A stretch of DNA of 64,000 nucleotides, from NCBI GenBank assembly GCA_036852015.1, contig JAANDG010000188.1:62001-126000 (forward strand). The letters run 5' to 3'. The position numbers and the translations under genes are program-made. This document shows, piece after piece, positions 21,262 to 32,965 of this stretch. Under the pieces are notes generated by a model, which saw nothing but the letters and a program-made list of their open reading frames with translations, was not told the origin of the DNA and ran no database searches. The DNA comes from Pelodera strongyloides (taxonomy: Eukaryota > Nematoda > Chromadorea > Rhabditida > Rhabditidae). Within the stretch, counting starts at the first letter, position 1. Each line of letters opens with the position of its first letter.

Positions 21262-24200
21262 ATGTCTCTTCATGTTGACCTCGCCGTTGTCCAAAAGACC
21301 ATTGCGGACGATGCTAATCTCTCAAAGCTTGCCGAGGGAAAGACCAAGGAAATCATTGCAATTAAGGTAAAGGAAAACTGTTCCGAAAATACACTTTTGA
21401 ACCTACCTAAACGCACAGCAACATCCTGGACCTAGGCTGCGACGCTAAAAAAGACCCTGTCAATATTCCCACCGTAACCTAATTAGCGATGCGGTAGAAC
21501 GGGCCAAACCGACACACATGGAATTACTGCCGCACCCAACTCCGAACTTTTATGAATTCTTACCGTTAACAGCGTGCGCGGCACCATAGCAGTGTCATAG
21601 TGATAACTTATCTTTTCAGGGATTTCCAGAGCTAGTACTTGTCCGCTCAAAGGACCAATTGACTGCCTTCAATGCACAGAGAAAGAATGAACTCGAGGGA
21701 AAGGGAAGAATTGCTAACAAAACAACATGCAATGTGTTCCAATATCTCAAGAATCTAGGTAAGCACCAAGAAATAAGTGATGATATTCTAGGTATAAGTT
21801 CGGTGGGATTACGTTACTGCGCGTACATCACCCGTCAGTCTAATACCAATATGCCGACTCGCTACTTGTACGTAATACATATAACATATGAGCATAGAAA
21901 AGGAGTATGACATTGCAGTCTAAATTGTTGTAGGCTCAATTTAACTTGCTCAGCCATAAAAAAAATCACAGATAATTGTTAAGGACTTCCAAGCCACTTC
22001 GTCTGCTCTCTCTCCGACCATGATTTCCTCGCTCATAATTGTGATATGATCCCCATTGAGTGGGTTGTTAGGAGAGTGGCAACTGGATCGTTTCTCAAAA
22101 GGTCGGTTTAATTATCCAAATTTGGTGTGAAGCAAAGGTTATGCACTACTGTTTCAACGCGAAAAAACCGCGCAGCTACCGCGAAAAAGATAGTGTGGGC
22201 GGACCGGTTTCAGAACTAATAATCAAATAATCTACACATAATAAGTGATACGAACTAACAACTAACAATTGTAGTAAGACATCACCTGTTGAATATTGCT
22301 AAGAGAAAGCTCTGACTTCCAGGAACCCCGGTGTTGCACAGGGATTCCGCTTCAACAACTTGAAACTGGAAACTTTTTTCAAGGTCTTTTTTATTTCGAT
22401 AATCGAGTCCATCAGCATCCTGCTAATTTATTTTATTTAATTATTGTAACACCCTTTTTCAAACCTTTGTATGGAATTTTTGACAACTTTTTTTTTGTAT
22501 TGTAGCTACAGTTGGGTTACGAATGAGTTTATGCGTTTTTTTTTTACCTATTCAGATAAATATTTAATATAGGATGATGCGAATGATGACCCACAATGGA
22601 CAGACGAACAGATTCTCTGTGCCAATTTCAAATTTCATGGAATTACGATTGGAAAGGCTGAAATCGCACTAATGAAAAGAATGACGAAGATTATTTTCCA
22701 AGTGCTTGAAAAGGTACATATAATTTAACAACTAACAATGTAGTATTCTATTTTCGCTTTTGAATGTTTTAATAATGGTCGCCTTTGAATGTTTTAAATA
22801 ATATACCTCACATGCAAAAGAATCTGCGTTCGGGGGGAATCGAACCCCCGTCGAATGCTTGGAAGGCATCCATGCTAACCATTACACCACGAACGCTTGC
22901 TTTTTCTTGTTCTTGGTATTTTATGTGTCGTGCGAACACTTGCTTTGATGACTGTGCGATAAGATTAGGGAAATACATCCGTGGGAGAGTGGACATCAAG
23001 TCCCATGTGGTCTAGTGGTTAGGATTCGTGGTTTTCACCCACGCGGCCCGGGTTCGATTCCCGGCATGGGAATACTTTTTGCACTTTTAATGGTTAGTGG
23101 ACTTATAAACATGTTCAGACAATTATGCAATCATAAATATAGCTTTTTTTTATCAAGGGTTTTATAATTATAAAAGTATGTTCACCTTTCATGAATTTAA
23201 AATGGGGCCCACTGTATTTTCACTAAAGACACTAACATGATACATTCTCAAGGTTTACTTCCACAAAACATGTTCTACTCATACTCTAGGGCTGGGACTT
23301 GGAACAATGCCAGTTAATCGATATGAAAGTGGAATTTGGTGTCACTCCGAATGGACAAATTGTGCTAGCTGATGTGATAGACAATGACTCGTGGAGGGTT
23401 TGGCCCCAAGGAGATAAGAGACTTCAACTGGATAAACAGTTCTACAGGTTGAGTTGATTCCACGTAGAAACCAGATCTTTCCTTACCACTGAAGAGCGGC
23501 GAACACATGGCACACTCTTTTGCGCGGCAGCATTGCGGCAGATTCGCGTTGTCAGGCTGCTGGTATATGTATATGTAAATCAGTGTGATCTCTATGAAAC
23601 AAAATGTGAACACCACTTTATTCAGACATACAATCATCACACATGGACAGCATGTCCTTTTTTCAGAAGTCTGGCTTCTTCATATGTCCTGCGACCAATT
23701 GATTGAAATCTTTAGTCGTTAGCATGCCTTTAAGGATTACACTTCGTAAAAAGATAATTAAAGAACCTGAGTTTCAGAGATATGAAGGAGGTTACAGAGG
23801 AGGCTCTCCAGCAATTGATCTCCAACTACGAAAGAGTGGAAAGACTCACTTCTGACTTCAACCGTCCGCCAACCTCTAGAGCCCTCATAATCATGGGATC
23901 TTCGGCCGATGCACAATTTTGTGAGAAAATTGCCACCAAGTCAGTTGTCCGTTGCCATTATTATGTGCAGACGTTTCTATGAGACTCATATGAACACCTA
24001 AACCCAAGGAACTGACGAAGTGTGTAAACCTGCTTATCCTAATATCCCACACTTTCAGTATCAAAAAGTACGGTATCGTCCCGATTCTTCGCGTCAGTTC
24101 TGCGCACAAATCCACAGCCGATACACTGGATCTCGTAGCAGAATATGAAGGCGATGGTATTCCTACTGTGGTGATCGCGGTGGCCGGACGCTCAAATGGT

Positions 24201-25020
24201 CTTGGACCAGTTGTTGCTGGCAACTCGTTCTTGCCGGTAAGTATCCGGTCTATCTTGACATATCACTTTAGTGCGTTTACCAAGGCGCGTTTACAAAGGT
24301 AGGAAATCTGAATAGAATTTCGAAAAACGATATGATTCTGAATGTAAAGTTGAAACATTAAACATGTGACATAACATCGTTCCTGTACTCCGTAATGTCA
24401 CACAATGACGTCACCGTTTAAATACCGTACCCCAATTCTAGGTGATCAATTGTCCCCCGGGTGGTCCCGAGTGGATTGGTCAAGATGTGTGGTCCTCCCT
24501 ACATACTCCATCGGGTAAGCGTTCTTTTGTTGTTTTCCGAAAAAATGAATAACCTTCAGCGGAACCCTACTTACCAGTACCTGCCTTTCATTACCTACTT
24601 ACGGATCATTGTTTATTTCTGGAACCAATTAATTTGATACTAGATTTGGATTCGTACTGTAACTGGTCCACCCTTCACTAATTCACTACCTTAGGCCTCG
24701 GATGTTCTACAGTACTCGGTGCAGATGAAGCCGCCCTCTGTGCGGCCAAGATCCTCGCACAGAAAGATCACATGATATTCGGCAAGATTCTATGCGATCA
24801 ATTCAACAACTACGTCAAGATTTATGTGAGTTATACCCGCAGTGTCAGTTCTGGGTCTATACGCATTCATACTACTCTTTATTCATACAGTAGGGCCATA
24901 GTACATATTTTCGTCGTCGAGTAATCATACCACACATTACGATTCCATGTGCACATTTTAGAGGTCTGATTTTCTATTTTCTTTTAGAACGGAGACAAGC
25001 AATACACCACGGACAGCTAG
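21262..25020 (+). CDS. pacs-1: Bifunctional SAICAR synthetase / AIR carboxylase (PAICS)
   Basis: Eleven exons (21262-21366, 21620-21758, 21984-22101, 22323-22383, 22573-22713, 23290-23447, 23778-23939, 24059-24236, 24442-24514, 24695-24825, 24988-25020) keep phase and give 432 residues, close to the roughly 425 of animal PAICS. It performs two steps of de novo purine synthesis in the cytosol: AIR to CAIR, then CAIR plus aspartate to SAICAR. The N-terminal synthetase has LAEGKTKEI (start), [18 protein letters not shown] (about 104-120), MKVEFG (200-205) and [11 protein letters not shown] (220-230). The C-terminal class II PurE domain has [17 protein letters not shown] (276-292) and [16 protein letters not shown], followed by PP in NCPPGGPE. 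The symbol follows the C. elegans orthologue. Two tRNA genes sit in the 576-base intron after exon 5. AATAAA lies near 25245. Confidence 0.97.
22825..22896 (-). tRNA. tRNA-Gly (UCC)
   Basis: A full 72-nt cloverleaf on the minus strand: acceptor GCGTTCG pairs with CGAACGC, followed by discriminator A. The D arm holds TGGTTAGCA, the anticodon loop CTTCCAA gives UCC, and the T loop is GGGTTCGATTCCC. Inside a PAICS intron, antisense to PAICS. Confidence 0.95.
23001..23072 (+). tRNA. tRNA-Glu (UUC)
   Basis: Acceptor TCCCATG pairs with CATGGGA. The D arm is TGGTCTAGTGGTTAGGA, the anticodon stem-loop GTGGTTTTCACCCAC gives UUC, and the T arm is CCGGGTTCGATTCCCGG. It is 104 bases from the divergent tRNA-Gly in the same PAICS intron and sense to PAICS. 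Confidence 0.95.
23605..23648 (+). repeat. 44-bp dispersed repeat, copy 1
   Basis: TGTGAACACCACTTTATTCAG and the following ACAATCATCACACAT recur at 50917-50960 with about three differences. In an intron of PAICS; the other copy is in an intron of the nucleoporin gene, both in sense. Confidence 0.7.
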
Positions 25021-25608
25021 ATGACTTCGAGCGACAATCCAAACAAATTTACTACCTTCCATTATTTTGTACCAATGGTGTTGGTAATTCTGCCTAAGTA
25101 TCATATCTCTTACTTTCTTGCATGATCCTACTTTCCATAAGTTTCCCTCTTGTACAAATCCACATAGTTTGCAGTTTCATGAGAAGTTGCATTCCAATTA
25201 TTCACTTTACCAAGATGTAATAATCTTTTAATTCAGCAATAATTAATAAAAAATATTTTCAAGCGACTAGTATTGCATGGAAGGACGTAATAGACAAAGA
25301 CACAGCACACACAAAACAACTCATAATGCATCAATTATCAGCACGAATGAATGCAATGTTTATAAATATAAATACAACATAAATACATTCAAATTATGCT
25401 AACTTTCGTTCCCAAGCAAAGTCGTTTAGAACTCTATCCTCGGAATACTTCCACATATTTACAGATATCACATAGTTGAAAGAATTAATTACGCATACAG
25501 AAACCATTTCAGTTTCATATCCCCTCTGCCTCTAAGGATAAACACATAACCTTTGGCACTTTTATTATGGCAAAGTTTATTAGCTCCCAAAGTCCAAAGC
25601 ACGTCGTC
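25021..25608. other. Convergent 3' flanks of PAICS and the TMEM9-like gene
   Basis: AT-rich, with AATAAA signals for the plus strand near 25245. No coding signal. Confidence 0.6.
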
Positions 25609-27980
25609 TCAGTTGAGCATTGTGTGATCTGTGAATATCTTCTTTCTCTGTTCTTCAACCTTTCGCATCCAACGGTTTTGTTCAGCCTCAACACGCTCCA
25701 GAACATCTAAACATACACATTACTTATTCTACAAAACAACATTTTTAGCTTGCGCGTGCTCGTAAATGGTTTAGACAATTCGTAAAGTAGCATACTCAAC
25801 CTTCACATGACTCAGGTAATATAACCAATGACGCCAGTTCTATAAGAGAAGGCATACATAGTGCCCTTACATAGTGTCATTGTGCCACAGCATACCATAG
25901 TGCCCAAGGCATAACTCATGAGGATATAAATCGAATATACTTGATGTGTCCATACAAAAGGATTATAGATTATTCCTTTCACAAGCCACATAAGGAATGA
26001 AGACGACAAGTACTGGGATGACCTAATCTCATTTTAAAACGGCAATATCTCGGACTTAGAGTTAACAACTAATTAAACAAATCAATAAACGTACTATTCG
26101 GATTCCTCGCCCGCATAGAAGTCGAAGGTGACGAGGCAGGAACAACTTGTTCCTGATTAGCGGCCATCGAGGCACGGGCAAAGATATTCTCCTCCATCTA
26201 AAAGTGATTAGTGATTATTACGAACAAAGTCACAAAGTAGGCACGTCACGACTAACAATAAGCATATAGTCCCATCAGTCCGGCCCCTTCGATGAAAAAA
26301 AGTTTCTTTGAGATGCAATTGGCCAATGATTAGCGACTAACCTAATATGCTACCCTGCCGGGTTAATATAATAAATATAAAGTTAATAAAACATGTTAAT
26401 GCTTAGATAGTATTGGTTAATTCACAAGTGTAATGGAAGATAACCGTAACATAATGATACAGTAACAAATAAACGAGAGCTACAGCCTTCTTCACATTAA
26501 AGCATACCTCGTCATTTTGCTGTCGATATGGAACAGTAAATCGTTGTTTCCGAAGCATCGGGTCCAAACACATCAAGAAACCCATATAGGTGACGAGAAC
26601 CAACACCACGCACATCACGAAGATGACAACCACCTGCAATTCAAATGTACTTTGTACTTATAGCATACCCCCATCATATTGGTAGATCCGCTATTTATAA
26701 TTTATGCTGAATAAATGTCGAACTTCAAATCAATCAATTGAAGGTGCATGACATGAAAGTAGTGGATACCTCCTTACCTTTCCGGCATTAGAAAAGCCGG
26801 AAAGCGTAAGCGATTGCTGATTGGAGCTATTGATGCTAAGGTCATTTGGGACCAACAAGGTACATGACCTAATGAGAAGCGCCCATTAGTCAAGTTGTGG
26901 GTATGAAGACCATTTCTCGACAAGATTAGGATAACGTTAGAAAAGGTCCGCAAAAAGGCCTCAGCAACCATTAAAAGCGCCGCAGAAGTAAGATACACAA
27001 TTAAGTGAATGTTTGCCCTATCCTCGATATAAAACAGATACTAACGCCAAAAATGGAATGAATATATGAAACCTTCACTTTAATAATCACACCTTGAGCA
27101 TGACTGTATTTCGGCTCTCGTATCGGCAATCGCAATTGGCAAGGAACGCGTCCATATGAGAATCATCGACAATTACGGCTACAGCCTTCTTCACTACGTT
27201 GACGGGAGTGCTGAATTAGGGAATGTGAATGTGAATGTTAGGATGGACCGGTACCGCCGTACCGCTGCATTCGTTTTAAAGGGATACAACAGGTGTTTGA
27301 CACTGAATCAAGATCGACCACCTTAGCCTGAATACTATACAGAAATACTATCAGAAGACAGTTGTCCAAAATGCGCTTCAAAAACCCGCTGTTACACCAT
27401 TTAATTTAATCTAGTATAAAAGCAAAATTCTGCTGCTCACAATTTTTGTGCAAGAGTCAAGAAAAAAAATTGTAAAGCCTACCACACTGCCGGATTTATA
27501 TTGGTCATTGTGTAATATCTTCTATGATTATCATCTTCTCCCGTCTGATTTGTAGCGAAATATTTGGTGCTCGGACAGACACACCGACATCGGGTATCCT
27601 CGAAGTTGCCCTGGAATAAACATAATTAGACGAATCTAATATAGATTAATTGGGTACAATTAGTGAGGAACAGTGGCTTCGCGTCCTGTGCAGTAATCAA
27701 CACAAACGGCGCACGGAACAATTTCCTGACAAAAATATGTCCTAGGTGACACTTTATATAAGCGTTATACTTTTCGCCTACCCTGGCTGAGCACTAATAT
27801 TTAGGACACACCTGTAACACTACCAAACGAAAGGAATTAATCAGCCAATAGTCGACTAGTTACACAAGCATTTGTAAAAGGACCATCAAACCTGAATTGT
27901 ACTTCAATGTGATATATTCTCACCTCTGCCGATATGCACTTGATCGATATGCAGACAAGTAATGTCAGTAATAGTTTCAT
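25609..27980 (-). CDS. TMEM9-family single-pass lysosomal/endosomal membrane protein
   Basis: Six exons, minus strand (27980-27924, 27610-27486, 27210-27093, 26633-26508, 26197-26095, 25706-25609 TGA), keep phase and give 208 residues (vertebrate TMEM9 about 183). Residues 1-19 are a signal peptide ending CISA. DTRCRCVCP follows, then NCDCRYESRNTVMLK just before the membrane helix VVVIFVMCVVLVLVTYMGFL (101-120). The cytosolic tail has DPMLRK, then NVLERVEAEQNRWMRKVEEQ and RKKIFTDHTMLN, matching the family's LERVExxQxRWxxQVxEQRxxVFDRHxML signature. TMEM9 proteins act at late endosomes and lysosomes; in vertebrates they are linked to V-ATPase assembly and CLC exchanger regulation. The exon 2/3 join (donor GTGGTA) is the least certain. 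Confidence 0.93.
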
Positions 27981-28232
27981 CTTCTACGTTTACTGAAATG
28001 AAACCAGTGAATAAAACTGAAAGATTGGACGGTAATATTTAATATCGGGGACTGTGATAACTTGTAAAATGGCCTATGCAAAGATCATACAATAAAACGG
28101 CGAAAAAAGTCAGCAAGCATTTAATAAATAAGTATACTACAAAGCAACAATGTCAAGTGAAAAGCAGCTTATATAAAAGAAAGCTTCCGTGCCCGGACTT
28201 CAACAACGAACAAATAACGATATACTGCGTTC

Positions 28233-28325
28233 CCTTTTGGCGAAACGCCAGGCGAAGGTAATGGCGAAACGCCTGTCCACCCGCACAGCGAAACGCCAAT
28301 TGAAAAAAATTTCGCCTGGCGATTC
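28233..28325. repeat. Inverted cluster of GGCGAAACGCCAGGCGAA minisatellite motifs
   Basis: Copies such as TGGCGAAACGCCAGGCG and TGGCGAAACGCCTG are the reverse complement of the array at 28690-28868, so the two clusters form an inverted pair around a tRNA-like sequence. Confidence 0.75.
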
Positions 28326-28370
28326 GCTGTTTTTGCCGCCCTTTTCAAAATAATTCGGCAAAAACTACGA

Positions 28371-28447
28371 CATGACAAGAATCGAACTTGGCGGCACCAC
28401 TTCGACAAACCTCAAAGCAGCGCCTTAGACCACTCGGCCATAAACAC
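28371..28447 (-). pseudogene. tRNA-Leu-like remnant (anticodon position GAG)
   Basis: On the minus strand it reads TGGCCGAGTGGTCTAAGGCG, then CTGCTTTGAGG and a long variable arm, then CAAGTTCGATTCTTG. The D arm and T loop match class II leucine tRNAs, but the acceptor strands (GTGTTTA and CATGTCG) pair poorly and the anticodon stem is broken. It is flanked on both sides by the minisatellite. Confidence 0.55.
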
Positions 28448-28689
28448 ACATGAGGTATATTGAAAAAAGGATGGATAATGCCGCCGACATCTTATCCGTC
28501 TTTCCCCTTTTCTCTCTGCGCGCTATGCTCTTTTCTCTGATCATAGTTACTTATAATATAGGTAATTATAATATATTAAATATATTAGAAGGTTAATAAT
28601 TATAAATAACAAGCAGCAATATATGGCAAGCAAAAACAAGCACAACGGCGTGGAAACAAATATCAACAAACTGTATAAACTGGCGATTC

Positions 28690-28868
28690 GCCACCTTCGC
28701 CAGGCGTTTCGCCAGTGGGAATTACTTTCGCCAGGCGTTTCGCCACTGATGATTATTTTAGCCAGGCGTTTCGCCATTAATAACACATTCGCTAGGCGGA
28801 TTAGTCAGTGAAAATATTTTCGCCGGCGGATTAGTCAGTACTAATATTTTCGCTGGCGATTCGCCTAA
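28690..28868. repeat. About 30-bp tandem minisatellite (TTCGCCAGGCGTTTCGCCA)
   Basis: About six units, each TTCGCCAGGCGTTTCGCCA plus 10-12 AT-rich bases. Units become progressively altered (TTCGCTAGGCGGATTAGTCA, TTCGCCGGCGGATTAGTCA) to the right. The core is itself an imperfect palindrome. Confidence 0.85.
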
Positions 28869-29733
28869 CGCGAACAGAGTAGTGCATCAGCCGCATAAAA
28901 TCGATGCTTTGTGTGTGAGCCAGGAAACAAACAAGGAAGAATCATGCTCGGATCGTTATTGCGATTGCGTCTCGGCCAATTTCGAAAGATCCTTCACACG
29001 AGGTCCCCAAAGTGTTTTGCGGTGGACAAACCGACCATTGTAGTGATATTAAGAAAGGTTTTAATAAGAGCAAATAAGAGATGTAATAATGAAATGCACA
29101 CAACAAACGAATGAAAACCACAATGCGACTAAAACCAAACGCACAGGGCAAAATAAACAATTCAGGAGGCGGGTCCAAATAAAGGGGTTAACGCACGATA
29201 GGCATACGTCATTTGTTCGTTTTCGTAGTTCAGTTCACTTGGGTTCTCCTCCTGTTCACTGTAGTTTCGCTGTCGAAAAGCTGAGCATCTTTTACGATCA
29301 AACATGATAGCACTGGTGTTAGCACGTGTACGTCTTTTCTCAGAGACTGATCGTCCGTAAAACTTACGTAAATGTCATGAGCATGTCAGTATGAGTATGT
29401 CAACGGGACCATGAGTATGTCTGTATGTCAGGCTCCGCTATTCGACGCATCCTTGATATCCAGCATACGAGAAAAACCAAAATGAAGAGCCAAAGCCAAA
29501 GAAAAGCCAAAGAGAACCAAACTCCGAAATGAATATCTGTCACGCCTGCGCGCCTGGGAACATGGTAGTTCTCTAACAAAAAGAGGCACCAGTCTCGGAT
29601 CGCGCACAGTGAAACACAAGCGACAGAACAACAGAACAAGCGACACAATTACCTTGCAGGCAAATATCAAATCAAGACAAAATCGATTGCACAAATTATT
29701 TATTCATAATATTGTGATGCAAGCTTTCGCCCC

Positions 29734-30201
29734 TTATGGGTTGTATTCAATGGGCAGATTCTTTCTGCGGACCATTCCGTCTCCCTGGAACCACTCACGG
29801 CGGAACTGCTTGGCAGCACCGTCAGGGGTGTTGGTCCACTCGATGGTAACACGGTCGTTGTTGGTGTCCTCAGCGCCGAACTGGAAGGCATCGCAAGAGA
29901 TGGCGACGAGCACAGCCTCCTTAGGGTCGAGCACTCCGCAGGGAGGGTCCACTCCAAGACGCTTCATGTTGGTGGTCTTGAAGGCCCATCCGATACGACG
30001 TCCTCCGGAGTTGGTCACCTAAAGCAACGAATTAGTAAGCACAATGGGAAAAAAAGCCAACGGTTATGGAGACAAGCAAATCCTCAAAAGATCAAATCTT
30101 ACCTTGATGTGGTAGGTGTGCTTGTCATCGTAGGGAGCGTTGAAGACGATCTTGGTACCCGGCTGGGTGTTGATGTCACCGGGAGCAACTGATTGGGCCA
30201 T
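29734..30201 (-). CDS. msp: Major sperm protein (MSP)
   Basis: Two exons, 30201-30103 and 30018-29734 (TAA), give exactly 127 residues, the family's standard length, with the usual single intron. It begins [20 protein letters not shown] and has [34 protein letters not shown] and the C-terminal [23 protein letters not shown] forms the filament system that drives crawling of amoeboid nematode sperm, and as a secreted signal triggers oocyte maturation. A TATA-like ATATATAC lies about 25 bases upstream of the start, and a GATAA element lies at about 30317, in keeping with GATA-factor control of msp genes. AATAAA follows near 29700. Confidence 0.99.
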
Positions 30202-31804
30202 TTCTGACTGATACCTCCCTACCCCACTACCTAGTATATATGTGATCCTTCATAGTCTAATTTGTCTGTGTCTGTAAATAAATACATGTTAATTTCTAAA
30301 TTATGCATGAAGTATTATCAATAGGTCGATAAAATGTGTTTCACCAAGCAGTGTCTAGGCTAGTGTATATGGATTGTGAATTTTTTGGTGTACTTACTGC
30401 GAACCACGTATTAATTGGTGCGACACCGTGCTGCAGTTCACGACTTCGCCCTCAAATGGCTTGCAACAAATATTAGTACTCATACAATTCCAAGGCAACG
30501 CGTCGCCAATGGTGTCTTTCGTGAAGTCGTCGCGCACTACCTGGAACTGCGTTAAATTTGGCAGTTTCACACTGTCGCGAGCATACCCTTCGCCGCACGC
30601 AGTTTTCGCGCCATTGTTTTACACAACCCAACCTGGCTTACATCATTGTTCACTGGTGGCGCGCGATTTGATTTGGAATTTATGAATAGTTGACGAAAGA
30701 CATTGAAGTCTTGAACTGTAGGAGTGTGCCGCACAAAATGCTACGTGTTGGGTGAACTACAACATTCGCTGTAGTAAAAGTAGTACGAGCGTTGCAGCGA
30801 TGGTGGATGGTAGTTTGCAGTTGTACAAAGTCGTCAAGAGTTGCACGCGGTCGTGCGACGTCGTATGGAGTCGTACACTGTTGGAGGAGTCGTCTCCGTA
30901 AAAAGTAATTATTGTTGGCTTGTAAGATTCATCCCAGAGAGAATACAGCGACCTCGGCCTAATGTGCCGTTGTCGCAAAACAAAAGGAATACTACCTTGT
31001 TTGCCTTGACACGTTAGTATTAGCATTCAATTATTATACGTTTATATAATAAGCATACATAAAGTTTAGCATTAAAAGAGCATATACAAAGTATGCCTGC
31101 CACTAGCTTTGGCGTTGTGTTTTATACTTGCCGAACAGCGTTTTTTCGGTTTGAGTCAGAAGCTGGAAACCATGGTGTCATGCCAGATAAAAATGCAGTC
31201 AACGCGACATAGCAAGTAATATTGCAACTACCGCGCGCCTAGCCCCAATTCTTCAAGCTCACTAGCTAGAAAAGAGCACAAAACTCTCTCTCCTCTCGAT
31301 GTGGTTTGGTCGCAAGTTTACATAGTCATCATTTATCCTACTCCGCGTTATTTCATTCGGCCGCCTCTGTGAGGTAACCAAAACCCCAACAGTTCATGTC
31401 CCTATGCCTACTCTGGGCCTATGCCTCCCTCCTATATGTCACTCTCTGGGCTAGCTGGGCGAGGGTGCGGGCCCAGCTCTTATCAAGCGCAACAGTGTCG
31501 GCGCAACAGTGCCGAGATCATTGACCTAGTGTCGCCGGGCAATCACGATATCGATCGAGCAATCATGATAGATCAGTTAGTGGTGTTGGTCGAATGAAAC
31601 AGATGCGACATCCTTTCACGTGCCATATGTTGCGGAAACTCATCTCTATTGGGAACCGATGCGAGCAAATGCCGTTACAATGTAATGAATGTGCTTGTTA
31701 TTTAGATGGACTCATGACAATATGTATTGCTTTTTTTTGGAGACTTGACTCCTGTGGTGTAGCGGAATATAACAACGCATGATTCATAGTATAACCAGCC
31801 GTTT

Positions 31805-31856
31805 GAAGAGCCCTACGGGCTCTTCTCCGACTGGAAGAATCGGCCTTCGGCCGATT
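31805..31856. repeat. Two tandem perfect short hairpins
   Basis: GAAGAGCCC-TAC-GGGCTCTTC (31805-31825) is followed 12 bases later by AATCGGCC-TTC-GGCCGATT (31838-31856). The arms are perfect over 9 and 8 bp with 3-base loops. No adjacent gene is known, so the role is unknown. Confidence 0.8.
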
Positions 31857-32047
31857 GTTTCCCTATTTAAAAAAAGGATTGCTACAATTTAAAAAGTTAA
31901 CTCTCGTCTCTTTCTCCTCCCACACAATCACACTTCTCTGATTGTGGAAACGTATAATAATCAGTTTGGATCACCACTCGACTAATGCCACCATGCAAAT
32001 TCGCTATTGAAGGTGCTGTATGTATTGCAGAGGATTATCCTTGTCAT

Positions 32048-32131
32048 AAGCTAGCATAGCTCAGCCGGTAGAGCGTTGGACTGTGAAGCGAGAGATTGGG
32101 TGCTGCTGTGGGTTCGAATACCGCCAGCGGC
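32048..32131 (+). pseudogene. tRNA-like remnant (A box and B box intact)
   Basis: TAGCTCAGCCGGTAGAGCG is a good A-box/D-arm and GGGTTCGAATACC a good B box. The anticodon loop would be CTGTGAA (GUG). The acceptor and anticodon stems do not pair and the variable region is too long. Probably a tRNA pseudogene or tRNA-derived repeat. Confidence 0.5.
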
Positions 32132-32280
32132 AAAGATTTTGTATGTTCCCATTCGATTGTGAATAGAAAAATTTCTTTATGAAAGGGCTTCGTTGCGTGC
32201 ATACAAACAAAAGACCAAGTAAACTCTTCTCCTTTATATAATAAGATTGGGCATTGGGGGTAGGAAGGATGTTACTGTAG

Positions 32281-32342
32281 TAACACATGCATGCGCTGCA
32301 AGGAGCACGCGTAACACATGCATGCGCTGCAAGGAGCCCGCG
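32281..32342. repeat. 31-bp direct tandem duplication
   Basis: TAACACATGCATGCGCTGCA plus AGGAGCACGCG is followed directly by the same unit with one change (AGGAGCCCGCG). Confidence 0.9.
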
Positions 32343-32965
32343 AAGCTAACTTACAAAACGTTCAATATTTACTGATCGGCAGTAAAACTGCGGTATTCAT
32401 GTTAGATGAGTGCATATACTTCTATATATTTTTCTTCTTGCTTCATCATTTTGACTAAAGTGACATAACAACAATAACAACCACAGCCACAAGAGAAGAA
32501 CATTGTTGGAAGTTTTTTATTTTAATAAAAAAACGATTTTTGATTTGGGGGCGGCAATTTAAAACTCCTGTACGAAAAATCCGAATGAACTAAGAAATAA
32601 AGTCGAGGGTATCTATGATCCTAACTAAATTCAAGGATGAATCCCTATCAGAAGTTACGGTGGTACAATTACTGTATTGAATTCTGGGCTGGAACTACCG
32701 TCAAAGCATCAAAGGGCAACTAAAGCGACTAACGGGTATGGCCATAAACTACGGTATCCAAGTCATTCGGAGGGAAGGGGTTGTTTTTGTAATTAAATAC
32801 TAGTGTTACATACAAAAATCATGAACGCATGAATCTTCAAGTTTGGTGCACGAGTACTAGAGCAACGTTCATGATTTGATATAACTATGCGGATAATAAT
32901 ACCTACATTTGCGCAAAATTAAGTAAAGAAGCAAAATCAATATGAGAAGATACTACATGGAAGAG

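Larger units (their letters stand above)
27981..29733. other. Intergenic with minisatellite, tRNA-like remnant and no protein gene
   Basis: Between the TMEM9-like and MSP genes, both on the minus strand. It holds the CGCCAGGCGTTTCGCCA repeats, a tRNA-Leu-like remnant at 28371-28447, and 29300-29730, where I see nothing but the MSP 3' end. Open frames here have no splice or domain support. Confidence 0.5.
30202..32965. other. Gene-free interval with hairpins, tandem repeat and a tRNA-like remnant
   Basis: 30400-31050 has repeated GTCGT/TCGT-rich words but no exon chain. 31805-31856 holds two hairpins, 32048-32131 a tRNA-like sequence and 32281-32342 a two-unit repeat. I see no protein gene. 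Confidence 0.5.

Noticed and set aside
26774..26998. Frames in the TMEM9 intron, including a Lys/Arg-rich stretch on the plus strand ending at a GTAAGA
   Set aside because: Interrupted by stops, no start and no matching acceptor chain. Possibly an old insertion, but not supportable as a gene.
28233..28868. CRISPR-like appearance of the 30-bp repeats
   Set aside because: Units are contiguous and degenerate with no unique spacers, in a eukaryotic genome; an ordinary minisatellite.
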